Assembly: GCA_012729655.1 (NCBI GenBank)
Contig: JAAYCS010000022.1
Location: 1 to 36,880 of the forward strand
Direction: 5' to 3'
Length of the DNA stretch: 36,880 bases
Source of the DNA: Desulfovibrionales bacterium
GTDB taxonomy: Bacteria > Desulfobacterota > Desulfovibrionia > Desulfovibrionales > Desulfomicrobiaceae
Position numbers and translations under genes: made by a program. This document shows positions 10,109 through 18,739 of this stretch, piece after piece (within the stretch, counting starts at the first letter, position 1; each line of letters begins with the position of its first letter). The notes under the pieces were generated by a model, which ran no database searches, had not been told where the DNA came from, and was given only the letters and a program-made list of their open reading frames with translations.

Positions 10109-11545
10109 ATGAAGCTCAACCCCTTTCGCGTTGATCCGGCGCACCCCTTTCAGCTGGTCAAGTTTTTGTCCGTCAGCACCTTGGTCCTGATCCTGGGGTC
10201 GAGTTTGGTGCTGTCCATGTTCATGAGCAATTACGCCAAGAGTGCGCTGTTGAAGAAAAATACGGCCTTTGCCCAGCTGCTGGCCGAAAATCTCAACCAT
10301 CAGATCTATCGCCGTTTCACCCTGCCAGTGGTGCTGGGTTTCGGGCGCGTCGAGCTCAAGCGCAGGGATCAGTACGAACGCCTGGAACAGGTCATCGAGT
10401 CCACCACCCATTCCTTTCACGTGTTGAACCTGCGCATCTATGACGAGGGTCAGGAGGTGGCCTACAGCACCAAGGCCGAGGAGGTCGGCAGTTCCGATCT
10501 CGGTGGGCCGGCCTTGCAGGCGGCCATCCAAGAGGGTCAGCGCACGTTTGACCTTCAGAACAGATTGAGCCTGCTGGACGTCCTGTTCACCTTCAGTCTG
10601 GAAGCGGGGGATGTCGTGCTGCGCACCGTTTATCCGTTGCGGGCCGAGCGAGACCTGCGGTTCAGGGAACAGCCCGGTCCGCTGCTCGGGGTGCTTGAAT
10701 TTTCCCAGGATATCACCAGCGACTATGAGACGGTCCTGCATTTGCAGCGGCTGATCATCCTGACCACGTTTCTGGGCTCAGCCACCCTCTATGCGTTGAT
10801 TTTCTTCATGATTCGTCGTGCTGACCGGGTTTTGGACGAGCGGGTGCGGGACAAGGAGCGTCTGGAGCGGGAGCTCGTGCAGAACGAGAAGTTGGCTTCC
10901 ATGGGCCGCATGGTGGCCAGTATCGCCCACGAGATCCGCAATCCCCTGGGTATTATCCGCAGCAGCGCTGAGCTGTTGCTCAAGAAGGAGCAGGCGGCAG
11001 ACAGCCCCAAGGTCAAGATCCTGGAAGCGATATTTCATGAAGCCAAGCGGCTGAGCCAGACGGTGAATGACTTTTTGGATTATGCGCGGCCCCGTCAGCC
11101 AGCCCTGGAAGACGTGAACCTGGAAAAGGTGATCCGCCACGCCGTGACTTTTCTGACGCAGGAGGGACAGGAGCACCGCGTCAGGGTGGCCTGCCAACTA
11201 CCGGCGACCTTCATGGTTCAGGGCGACAAGGATCTCCTGTACCGTGGATTTTACAACCTGATCAGCAACGCCATCCAGGCCTGCGGGCAGGAGGGCGAAG
11301 TCAGCATCCTGCCGGCCTGTCACGATGGGCGCAAGGCAGTGCTTATCCGCGATTCGGGCCAGGGATTCGACGTCAACCTGCTGGACCGGTATCTCGAGCC
11401 CTTCTTCACCACCAAGGAATCGGGCACAGGCCTTGGCCTGGCCATCACCAACTCCATCTTTCAGAGTCACGGCGCAGACCTGATCCTGCGCAACGCCTCC
11501 CAGGGTGGAGCCGAAGCCCTGGTAGTCTTTTCAGAACACTGTTAG
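10109..11545 (+). CDS. membrane-bound sensor histidine kinase
   Basis: A 478-residue sensor kinase. A first transmembrane helix (about 20-40) leads to a periplasmic domain of about 175 residues that I cannot place in a named family. A second helix (about 218-240) follows, then a short linker without a clear HAMP domain, and a HisKA domain with the phosphorylated histidine H274 in SIAHEIRNPLG. The ATP-binding lobe shows the N box NLISNAIQA, the G1 box RDSGQGFD, the F box FFTTKESG and the G2 box TGLGLAI. It is of the NtrB/ZraS-like class that pairs with sigma-54 regulators, and such a regulator starts 13 bases downstream. ATG at 10109 is chosen because the only upstream start (10049) lies inside the pgi terminator; no good ribosome site is visible. 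The stimulus is unknown. Confidence 0.88.
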   Translation: MKLNPFRVDPAHPFQLVKFLSVSTLVLILGSSLVLSMFMSNYAKSALLKKNTAFAQLLAENLNHQIYRRFTLPVVLGFGRVELKRRDQYERLEQVIESTTHSFHVLNLRIYDEGQEVAYSTKAEEVGSSDLGGPALQAAIQEGQRTFDLQNRLSLLDVLFTFSLEAGDVVLRTVYPLRAERDLRFREQPGPLLGVLEFSQDITSDYETVLHLQRLIILTTFLGSATLYALIFFMIRRADRVLDERVRDKERLERELVQNEKLASMGRMVASIAHEIRNPLGIIRSSAELLLKKEQAADSPKVKILEAIFHEAKRLSQTVNDFLDYARPRQPALEDVNLEKVIRHAVTFLTQEGQEHRVRVACQLPATFMVQGDKDLLYRGFYNLISNAIQACGQEGEVSILPACHDGRKAVLIRDSGQGFDVNLLDRYLEPFFTTKESGTGLGLAITNSIFQSHGADLILRNASQGGAEALVVFSEHC

Positions 11546-11557
11546 CGAGCGCACAAC

Positions 11558-12934
11558 ATGGGCAATCATATCCTGATCATCGACGACGAAAAAAACTATC
11601 TGCTCATCCTGGAAGCCATCCTGGAGGAGGAAGGCTACACGGTCACGGCGCTGGGAGACCCGGTCATGGCCATGACCTTTCTGGACGAATCCGAAGTGGA
11701 CGTGGTCATCACGGACATGAAGATGCCGGGCATGACCGGGCAGGAGGTGCTGGAGGCCGTGCGCAAGGGGCATCCGCACATTCCGGTCATGATCATGACC
11801 GCCTTCGGGACCATCGACCGGGCAGTGGAGGCCATGAAGTCCGGGGCCTTCGACTACATCACCAAGCCGTTCGCCAATGACGAGATCCTTCTTTCCGTGC
11901 GCAAGGCATTGAAGCTTTCCCATGCCGAGCAGCAGAACCGACTTCTGCGCGAGAGCCTGGCCGAAAAATTCGGCAAGGAAACCATCATCGGAAACTCCAA
12001 GGCCATCCAGGACGTCTTGGCCCTGGCCGGCAAGGTCGCGCCGACACGCAGCACCGTACTGGTCACGGGCGAGTCCGGCACGGGCAAGGAGCTGGTGGCC
12101 CGGGCCATCCATATCTCCTCAGACCGGAAAGAGATGCCGTTCATTTCCGTCAACTGCATGTCCCTCAACCCCGGGGTGCTGGAGAGCGAACTCTTCGGCC
12201 ACGAGAAGGGCTCTTTTACGGGCGCTGTGGCCCTCAAGCGCGGCCGTTTCGAACTGGCCCAGGGGGGGACCCTTTTTCTGGATGAAATCGGCGAATTATC
12301 GGCCGAAATGCAGGTCAAGCTGTTGCGTGTCTTGCAGGAGCGGGTCATCGAAAGGGTCGGAGGGACCGAGAGCATTGCCGTGGATTTTCGTTTGGTGGCC
12401 GCCACCAACAAGAATCTCCAGGACGAGATCACGGCGGGACGGTTCAGGGAGGACCTGTTCTACCGCCTGAACGTGGTCAATATTCATCTGCCGCCGTTGC
12501 GTGAGCGCCGCGAGGACATCCCCATCCTGGCCAGCCATTTTTTGAAAAAATTTGCCCTGGAGAACAACCGGCAGATGCACGGGTTCACCGCCGGGGCCAT
12601 CGACTATCTTTCAGCCTACGAATGGCCGGGCAATGTGCGGCAGCTGGAGAACGTCATCGAGCGCTGCGTGGTCCTTTCCAGCCGTGACACCATCGACGTG
12701 GACGACCTTCCGGCCGAACTGCGGGACGAGGAGACGCAGTTCAAGAGCGCCGTGGACCTTCTGCCCCTGAAGGTCAACCTGTCCGAAACCCTGGAGAAGA
12801 TCGAGGCAGCCCTGATCCGGCGCGCGTTGGTCCATTCCGGCTTTGTGCAGGTCAAAGCAGCCGAGCTGCTGGATGTGTCCAAGAGTCTACTACAGTACAA
12901 GCTCAAAAAATACAGGATAGCGGCCAGGAATTGA
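11558..12934 (+). CDS. sigma-54-dependent NtrC-family response regulator
   Basis: A 458-residue transcription activator. The receiver domain (about 1-120) has the acidic pair D9-D10, the phospho-acceptor D53 and a C-terminal TKPF lysine. The central AAA+ domain (about 145-375) has Walker A GESGTGKE from 171, the sigma-54 contact loop GSFTGA at 218-223 (Ser in place of the commoner Ala), Walker B TLFLDEIGEL and an arginine-finger region. The end is a Fis-type helix-turn-helix (AAELLDVSKSLLQYKLKKY). It is expected to hydrolyse ATP and open sigma-54 promoters when phosphorylated by the kinase encoded 13 bases upstream. Target genes are not shown by the sequence. Confidence 0.93.
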   Translation: MGNHILIIDDEKNYLLILEAILEEEGYTVTALGDPVMAMTFLDESEVDVVITDMKMPGMTGQEVLEAVRKGHPHIPVMIMTAFGTIDRAVEAMKSGAFDYITKPFANDEILLSVRKALKLSHAEQQNRLLRESLAEKFGKETIIGNSKAIQDVLALAGKVAPTRSTVLVTGESGTGKELVARAIHISSDRKEMPFISVNCMSLNPGVLESELFGHEKGSFTGAVALKRGRFELAQGGTLFLDEIGELSAEMQVKLLRVLQERVIERVGGTESIAVDFRLVAATNKNLQDEITAGRFREDLFYRLNVVNIHLPPLRERREDIPILASHFLKKFALENNRQMHGFTAGAIDYLSAYEWPGNVRQLENVIERCVVLSSRDTIDVDDLPAELRDEETQFKSAVDLLPLKVNLSETLEKIEAALIRRALVHSGFVQVKAAELLDVSKSLLQYKLKKYRIAARN

Positions 12935-12942
12935 GTCCTCAC

Positions 12943-15921
12943 ATGGACACGGGCGTGCGGGCATTTCTGCGCCTGGTGGAGGAGACTCCCTGGCTTGCCA
13001 CCTGCCTTGCCGGCCGTCGTTTTTTTCCGGCCCAGTCTCCCCGCTTTTCCACACCGGCCAAGCCCTGGCCCGGTCCGGTGCAGCGGGCCCTGGACTTGCT
13101 TGGAGTGCGCGCACTCTATGCCCATCAAGCCCTGGCCGTGGATCTGGCCCGGGCCGGCCGGCACGTGGTCGTGGCCACGCCTACGGCCAGCGGCAAATCG
13201 CTGGTCTACAACCTGCCGGTTCTGGAGGCCTGTCACGCAGACAGCAGCGCCCGGGCCCTCTATCTCTTTCCCTTGAAGGCCCTGGCTCAGGACCAGCGCC
13301 GAGTCCTGGACCGTCTGGCCGCCAGCCTCTTCCCCACGCCACGAACGGCTATCTACGACGGCGACACCTCTTCCTCGCAGCGGACCCGCATCCGCCAGAA
13401 TCCGCCGAACATCCTCTTCACCAATCCGGACATGCTGCATCTGGGCATTCTGCCCAGCCATGAAAAATGGGCCGGGTTTTTCGCCCATCTCCATTTTGTC
13501 GTTGTGGACGAGGTGCATACCTACAGAGGCGTGATGGGTTCGCACATGGCCTGGGTCTTCCGGCGGCTGCTCCGCCTGTGTGAATTGTACGGCGCCCGGC
13601 CGACCTTCGTCTGTTCCTCGGCCACTATCGCCAACCCGGCAGAGCTCGCCGCCAGCCTGACCGGCCTGCCCATGGAAGTCGTGCTGGAGGGGACGGCCGC
13701 GAGTCCTCCCAAGCACATCGTGCTCATGAATGGCGTGGAGGGCGCGGCCCAAAAAGCCATCGGATTGCTCCAGGAGGCACTGCGTCTGGGTCTGAGGACC
13801 ATCGTGTACTGCAAGTCCCGCAAGATGACCGAACTCATAGCCCTGTGGGCCGGGCAGCGCGAGGCCAGACAGCGGGAACGCATCTCCGCCTACCGGGCAG
13901 GCTTCCTGCCCGAAGAGCGCCGGGAGATCGAGGCCAGGCTTGGATCAGGCGAGCTTCTGGCCGTCATATCCACCAGCGCCCTGGAGCTGGGGATCGACAT
14001 AGGCGGTCTGGATCTGTGCATCCTGGTCGGGTATCCCGGTTCCATCATGGCTACTTTGCAGCGTTCCGGGCGGGTGGGGAGGGGTGGCCAGGAGGCCGCC
14101 ACCGTGTTCATCGGACACGAGGATGCCCTGGACCAGTATTTCATGCACAACCCGGACGAGTTCTTCGCCATGCAGCCGGAACGGGCGGTGATCAACCCCG
14201 GCAACCCGGTCATCGCGGCCAGTCATCTCTGCTGTGCGGCTGCCGAGCATTCCCTGGGGCGGGATGAGCCCTTGGTCCGCGAACACGCCGCTCTCGTCGC
14301 GGAAATGACCCGCTATGGAGATCTTTTGCGCAGCGGGGACGGGCAGGAGTATTTCTCCAGGGCCCGACAGCCGCAGCGGGACGTCAGCCTGCGCGGCACT
14401 GGTGCGACCCTGCCCATCATCGATGTGGAGAGCGGGGAACGCATCGGGTTGGTGGACCGCTTCCGGGCTGTGCTCGAAACCCATCCTGGAGCGGTCTACC
14501 TGCACCGGGGCCAGACCTATCTGGTTGAAGATCTGGACCTGGGTGCGGGGCTGGTGAGGGCCAGGCGGGCCAATGTCGGCTATTACACCAGGGTCCGTCA
14601 TGAGAAGTCCACGGAGATCATCGAAATCGCCGCGTCGAGGGTCGTGCTCGGGGCCATGGTCCATCTGGGCCGGGTGCGGGTCACGGATCAGGTCACAGGC
14701 TACGACCGCATCAGCGTGCGCAGCGGGAAAAATCTGGGGACCGAGCTGCTGGACATGGAGCCCCTGGTCTTCGTCACCCGCGGGGTGTGGATCGCCATCC
14801 CCGAAGACCTCCGGAGGCAGGTGGAGAGGGAGATGGTGCACTTCATGGGGGGCATCCACGCCATCGAGCATGCGGCCATCGGCATGATGCCGCTCTTGGT
14901 TCTGGCCGATCGCAACGACCTGGGCGGGATTTCAACACCCTTCCACCCCCAGGTCGGGTCCGGGGCCATCTTCATCTACGACGGGCTCCCTGGAGGCTGC
15001 GGTCTGGTGGACGAGGCGTATGCTCAATACGAAAGGCTGCTGGAGCGGACCATGGCCGCCATCCGCTCTTGTGGGTGCGAGACCGGCTGCCCATCCTGCG
15101 TGCACTCTCCCAAATGCGGGTCAGGCAACCGGCCCATTTCCAAGAGCGCAGCCCTGCGGTTGCTGGACGGGGTCATACGCGGGCGGCCCCAGTCCGGTGT
15201 TGCCGGAGAGGGGCCAGGTGCATTCCAGCCCGCCGAGGCTGCCCCTCCCGCTGTGCCTGTGCAGGGCCCAAGGTCGGCTGCGCGGGCCGGGCAAACGTCC
15301 ATGGCTGAGGGCTGTGCCCCGTCGTCCCGGCAACAGGCCCCAGTTGCAGCCGGAATACGGATGCTTGACGGTTTTCGCTACGCCGTCCTGGACCTGGAAA
15401 CCCGGCGCTCAGCCCAGGAGGTCGGTGGCTGGCACAGAGCCGATCTGATGGGGGTGAGCTGCGTGGTGGTACACGATTCGGTCTCGGGCGAGTTTCGCGA
15501 GTATCTGCAGGAGGACGTGTCTCGTCTGGTCGGAGATCTGGTCGAATACGATCTGGTGGTCGGGTTCAACATCCTTCGTTTCGACTTCGCCGTCCTCGGA
15601 GGGCTGAGCCGATTCGATTTTTCAACGTTGCCCACCCTGGATATCCTGGCCGACATCCACGCCATCCTCGGCTACCGTCTGTCCCTGGATCATTTGGCCA
15701 GGGAAACCCTCGGCGCAGCCAAGACCGCCAGCGGCATGCAGGCCCTGGCCTGGTGGAAGGAGGGAAGGTTGGGGGAAATCCTCGAGTACTGCCGCCATGA
15801 TGTGGCCGTGACCCGCGATCTATTCGAGTTCGGCCTCCGTCACGGCCATCTGCTCTTCCGCAACAAGGCCGGAAAGGCCGTGCGCCTGCCCGTGGACTGG
15901 GCCGCCCGGATTGCCCCCTAG
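12943..15921 (+). CDS. fused MrfA-like helicase and MrfB-like exonuclease
   Basis: A 992-residue protein with three parts. Residues about 50-480 form a superfamily 2 helicase: Walker A with K85 in TPTASGKS, the DEVH box at 189-192, motif III SATIANP, and a C-terminal lobe with the arginine-finger motif QRSGRVGRGG. A DUF1998 region follows with clustered cysteines C710, C712, C716, C719 and C725. A Pro/Ala/Gly-rich linker (about 745-806) joins this to a DnaQ-like exonuclease domain (about 808-985): DLET with D817 and E819, VGFNILRFDF, and a YCRHDVAVT final motif. In Bacillus subtilis the separate MrfA (YprA) and MrfB (YprB) repair mitomycin C lesions; here both activities seem to be in one chain. 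ATG at 12943 is preferred to the TTG at 12931, which overlaps the regulator stop. Mode of expression is uncertain. Confidence 0.85.
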   Translation: MDTGVRAFLRLVEETPWLATCLAGRRFFPAQSPRFSTPAKPWPGPVQRALDLLGVRALYAHQALAVDLARAGRHVVVATPTASGKSLVYNLPVLEACHADSSARALYLFPLKALAQDQRRVLDRLAASLFPTPRTAIYDGDTSSSQRTRIRQNPPNILFTNPDMLHLGILPSHEKWAGFFAHLHFVVVDEVHTYRGVMGSHMAWVFRRLLRLCELYGARPTFVCSSATIANPAELAASLTGLPMEVVLEGTAASPPKHIVLMNGVEGAAQKAIGLLQEALRLGLRTIVYCKSRKMTELIALWAGQREARQRERISAYRAGFLPEERREIEARLGSGELLAVISTSALELGIDIGGLDLCILVGYPGSIMATLQRSGRVGRGGQEAATVFIGHEDALDQYFMHNPDEFFAMQPERAVINPGNPVIAASHLCCAAAEHSLGRDEPLVREHAALVAEMTRYGDLLRSGDGQEYFSRARQPQRDVSLRGTGATLPIIDVESGERIGLVDRFRAVLETHPGAVYLHRGQTYLVEDLDLGAGLVRARRANVGYYTRVRHEKSTEIIEIAASRVVLGAMVHLGRVRVTDQVTGYDRISVRSGKNLGTELLDMEPLVFVTRGVWIAIPEDLRRQVEREMVHFMGGIHAIEHAAIGMMPLLVLADRNDLGGISTPFHPQVGSGAIFIYDGLPGGCGLVDEAYAQYERLLERTMAAIRSCGCETGCPSCVHSPKCGSGNRPISKSAALRLLDGVIRGRPQSGVAGEGPGAFQPAEAAPPAVPVQGPRSAARAGQTSMAEGCAPSSRQQAPVAAGIRMLDGFRYAVLDLETRRSAQEVGGWHRADLMGVSCVVVHDSVSGEFREYLQEDVSRLVGDLVEYDLVVGFNILRFDFAVLGGLSRFDFSTLPTLDILADIHAILGYRLSLDHLARETLGAAKTASGMQALAWWKEGRLGEILEYCRHDVAVTRDLFEFGLRHGHLLFRNKAGKAVRLPVDWAARIAP

Positions 15922-15992
15922 ACTTCGCTCTTGCCATTGATGAGGGACAGGTTTACCGGCCAGTTATTTGATCTTTGGACCAGGGTGAAACA

Positions 15993-17198
15993 ATGAGCGC
16001 AGCATCGGACACGTCCCTCGAAACCAGTGGTCGGGCCGGATGGAAACGGATCATTCTGTTGTGTCTCGTTCTGCTTGGAGCGGGATTCGGGATTTTCGAA
16101 TACGTGCGGGGCCTGAACCGGGTCTCCACGGACGACGCCTTTGTGGACGGGTGGATCCATCAGATTACTCCGCGCGTGGCAGGCTATGTCCAGGAGGATC
16201 TCGTGCTGGACAATGAGCTGGTCCAGGCAGGGCAACCCCTTCTGGGGCTCGATCCCGTGGGGTACGAGGTGGCTGTGGCCCAGGCCCGGGCTGATCTCGC
16301 AGCGGCCGAAGCCCAGCTGGCCTCCCTGCGCAGGGGTGTGCCCCTGCAAAAGACGCAGACGGAGCTGCAGGTCGCCGGGGCCAGGGCCCAGCTGGACAGT
16401 CTTCTGCGCAGCCTGGATCAGGCGGCCCTGGAGGAGGCTGCTGCACGGCAATTTGCGTTGCACGCCGAGGCGGAGTCGAGAAACGCCGAACTCAATTTTG
16501 GCCGACTGGAGACCCTGCGCCGCCAGCAGATCATTGCCCAATCTGCATTGGACACGGCGCAGACCACCCTGGACAGCGCCAGGGCCCAGGCCGCCGGGGC
16601 CCGGGACAAGGCCGCCGCGGCTGGGCGCAACCTGGCCTCGTTGCGGGAAAACGTAGCCAGCCTGAGGGCCAATATCGGGCTGGCCGGAACCGGGCACGAG
16701 GTCGCCAGCATCAAGGACCTGGAGGTGGCGGCCCAGGAAGCGCGGGTGGTCTTGGCCAAGGAAAAGGTGCGCAAAGCGGAATTGGATTTGGGATATACCC
16801 GTATTCTGGCTCCGGTCAGCGGACACGTCACCAAGAAGAAGGTCGAGGTCGGGCAGCTGGTGTCTGCTGGCCAGCCACTGCTGGCCTTGGTGCCTCTCAA
16901 TCACGGCCAGCTTTGGATCACGGCCAATTTCAAGGAAACCCAGCTGGCCAGGGTCCGCCCAGGACAGCGGGTGAGCCTCGAGGTCGATGCCTTTCCGGGT
17001 CGAGAGTTCACTGGCTGGGTCGAATCCGTCATGGCCGGAACCGGGGCGGTCTTTTCCCTCTTCCCTCCGGAAAATGCCATGGGCAATTATGTCAAAGTGG
17101 TGCAGCGCATTCCGGTCAGGATCGGTCTTGATCCGCTCAACGGCACCGAGTCCTTGCGTCTGGGCATGAGTGTGGTGCCGATCATTCATCTGGATTAG
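15993..17198 (+). CDS. emrA: EmrA-type periplasmic adaptor of a multidrug efflux pump
   Basis: A 401-residue HlyD/EmrA-family membrane fusion protein. A short cytoplasmic N-terminus precedes one transmembrane helix (about 24-42, IILLCLVLLGAGFGIFEYV). The family hallmark STDDAFVDG follows, then the first lipoyl half (YVQEDLVLDNELVQAGQPLL), a long alanine-rich coiled-coil hairpin (about 90-250), the second lipoyl half (LGYTRILAPVSGHVTKK) and a beta barrel. It should link the inner-membrane transporter encoded two bases downstream to an outer-membrane TolC-like channel, which is not in this window. ATG at 15993 has AGGGTG before it. No linked regulator is seen. Confidence 0.88.
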   Translation: MSAASDTSLETSGRAGWKRIILLCLVLLGAGFGIFEYVRGLNRVSTDDAFVDGWIHQITPRVAGYVQEDLVLDNELVQAGQPLLGLDPVGYEVAVAQARADLAAAEAQLASLRRGVPLQKTQTELQVAGARAQLDSLLRSLDQAALEEAAARQFALHAEAESRNAELNFGRLETLRRQQIIAQSALDTAQTTLDSARAQAAGARDKAAAAGRNLASLRENVASLRANIGLAGTGHEVASIKDLEVAAQEARVVLAKEKVRKAELDLGYTRILAPVSGHVTKKKVEVGQLVSAGQPLLALVPLNHGQLWITANFKETQLARVRPGQRVSLEVDAFPGREFTGWVESVMAGTGAVFSLFPPENAMGNYVKVVQRIPVRIGLDPLNGTESLRLGMSVVPIIHLD

Positions 17199-17200
17199 CC

Positions 17201-18739
17201 ATGGCCAGGGATCGCGTTACGGGCAAGTGGCTCATCACGTTGAGCGTCATGATCCCGACACTGCTGGAGATCCTGGATACGTCCATCGCCAATGTGGCCT
17301 TGAGCCACATCCAGGGTTCCCTGTCCGCTGGTCAGGACGAGGTGACCTGGGTCCTGACCTCCTATCTGGTTTCCAACGCCGTTATTATCCCCATGAGCGG
17401 TTGGCTGGCCCGGCTGATGGGTCGCAAGAACTACCTCATGGCCTCGGTGGCGGTGTTCACCTTGTCCTCCATGCTCTGCGGCCTGGCCCAGAGCCTGGAG
17501 GCACTGGTGTTTTTCCGCATCATCCAGGGGGTCGGCGGAGGGGGGCTGCAGCCCATGTCCCAGGCCATCCTGCTTGAAACCTTTCCGCCCCAGCAGCGCG
17601 GCTTGGCCATGGCCATCTACGCCATGGGCGCAGTGCTCGGCCCCATCCTGGGCCCTCTTCTGGGTGGCTACATCACTGACAATTATTCCTGGATCTGGAT
17701 TTTCTACATCAATGTGCCCATCGGCGCGGTCGCCCTGTACATGTGCTGGGCCTTTATCTTCGATCCGCCCTACCAGCAGCGCCGTTTGTCAGGAGAGAAG
17801 GTCGACTGCCTGGGTCTGGCCCTCCTGTCCGTCGGACTGGGCAGCCTGCAGATAGTTCTGGACAAGGGTCAGCAGGAGGATTGGTTCGCTTCGGAGCAGA
17901 TCGTCATCCTGAGCATCCTGGCCGGAGTATGCCTTGCAGTCCTTGTCTGGTGGGAACTCAGGCATGCAAATCCGATCGTCAATCTGCGCACATTTCAGTA
18001 TCGAAATTTTGCGGCGGGCAACGTGATCATGTTTTTTGGCTTTTTTGCTTTTTTCGGGTCCATCGTACTCCTGCCCATGTATCTGCAGAACCTGATGGGC
18101 TACACCTCCTTTCTGGCCGGGCTGGTGCTGGGGCCCAGCGGGGCCATCATGCTCCTTCTGCTGCCGATGGTCGGCAAGCTGACGGAAAAGATCGACGCAC
18201 GCTTGCTGCTCTGCCTGGGTCTGCTCATCTCGGGCCTGTCCCTCGTCTTCATGTCCCGTTTCACCCTGCGGATCGATATCGGCACGGCCATTCTTGGGCG
18301 CAACATGCAGGCAGTTGGCATCGCCTTTTTCTTCGTGCCCCTGTCCTTTCTGACCATGGCCTACATTCCGCGCGAGAGCATGAACAATGCTTCGGCCCTC
18401 TTCAGCCTGCTGCGCAACCTGGGCGGATCCTTTGGAACGGCCTTCGTGACCACGCTTCTGGCGCGGCGTGCCCAGTTCCACCAGCATCGGCTGGTGGAGC
18501 ATCTCACCCCCTATGATCCGCCCCTGGCCCAGGCCCGGGACGCCCTGGAACGGCTCATGGATCTCACCCCCCATGAGGCCCTGGGGGTCATCTACCAGTA
18601 TGTCCAGCAGCAGGCCGCATACATGGCCTATGTGGATGTTTTTTTTGTGCAGGCCCTGTTCTTTCTCAGCCTGGCGGGGTTCATGTGGGTCATCCGCCGC
18701 CCGGATCACGGGGCGCACATGCCCGAGGCAGCGCACTAG
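17201..18739 (+). CDS. emrB: EmrB-type MFS drug exporter, DHA2 family
   Basis: A 512-residue inner-membrane drug:proton antiporter with 14 predicted membrane segments. The N-terminal motif LLEILDTSIANVAL, the loop motif GWLARLMGRKNYL (motif A) and the antiporter motif C segment GAVLGPILGPLLGGYI mark it as a DHA2/EmrB member. It begins two bases after emrA, so the two are one operon exporting hydrophobic compounds through a tripartite complex. The substrate is unknown. Its stop codon lies in the tetranucleotide CTAG (18736-18739), which is also the stop of the convergent CotH-like gene; no terminator lies between them. Confidence 0.9.
   Translation: MARDRVTGKWLITLSVMIPTLLEILDTSIANVALSHIQGSLSAGQDEVTWVLTSYLVSNAVIIPMSGWLARLMGRKNYLMASVAVFTLSSMLCGLAQSLEALVFFRIIQGVGGGGLQPMSQAILLETFPPQQRGLAMAIYAMGAVLGPILGPLLGGYITDNYSWIWIFYINVPIGAVALYMCWAFIFDPPYQQRRLSGEKVDCLGLALLSVGLGSLQIVLDKGQQEDWFASEQIVILSILAGVCLAVLVWWELRHANPIVNLRTFQYRNFAAGNVIMFFGFFAFFGSIVLLPMYLQNLMGYTSFLAGLVLGPSGAIMLLLLPMVGKLTEKIDARLLLCLGLLISGLSLVFMSRFTLRIDIGTAILGRNMQAVGIAFFFVPLSFLTMAYIPRESMNNASALFSLLRNLGGSFGTAFVTTLLARRAQFHQHRLVEHLTPYDPPLAQARDALERLMDLTPHEALGVIYQYVQQQAAYMAYVDVFFVQALFFLSLAGFMWVIRRPDHGAHMPEAAH

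Noticed and set aside
12931-12942. TTG start of the helicase overlapping the regulator stop
   Set aside because: AGGA is only two bases from this TTG, while the ATG at 12943 has a GAG at proper distance; four residues are in doubt and do not affect the call.
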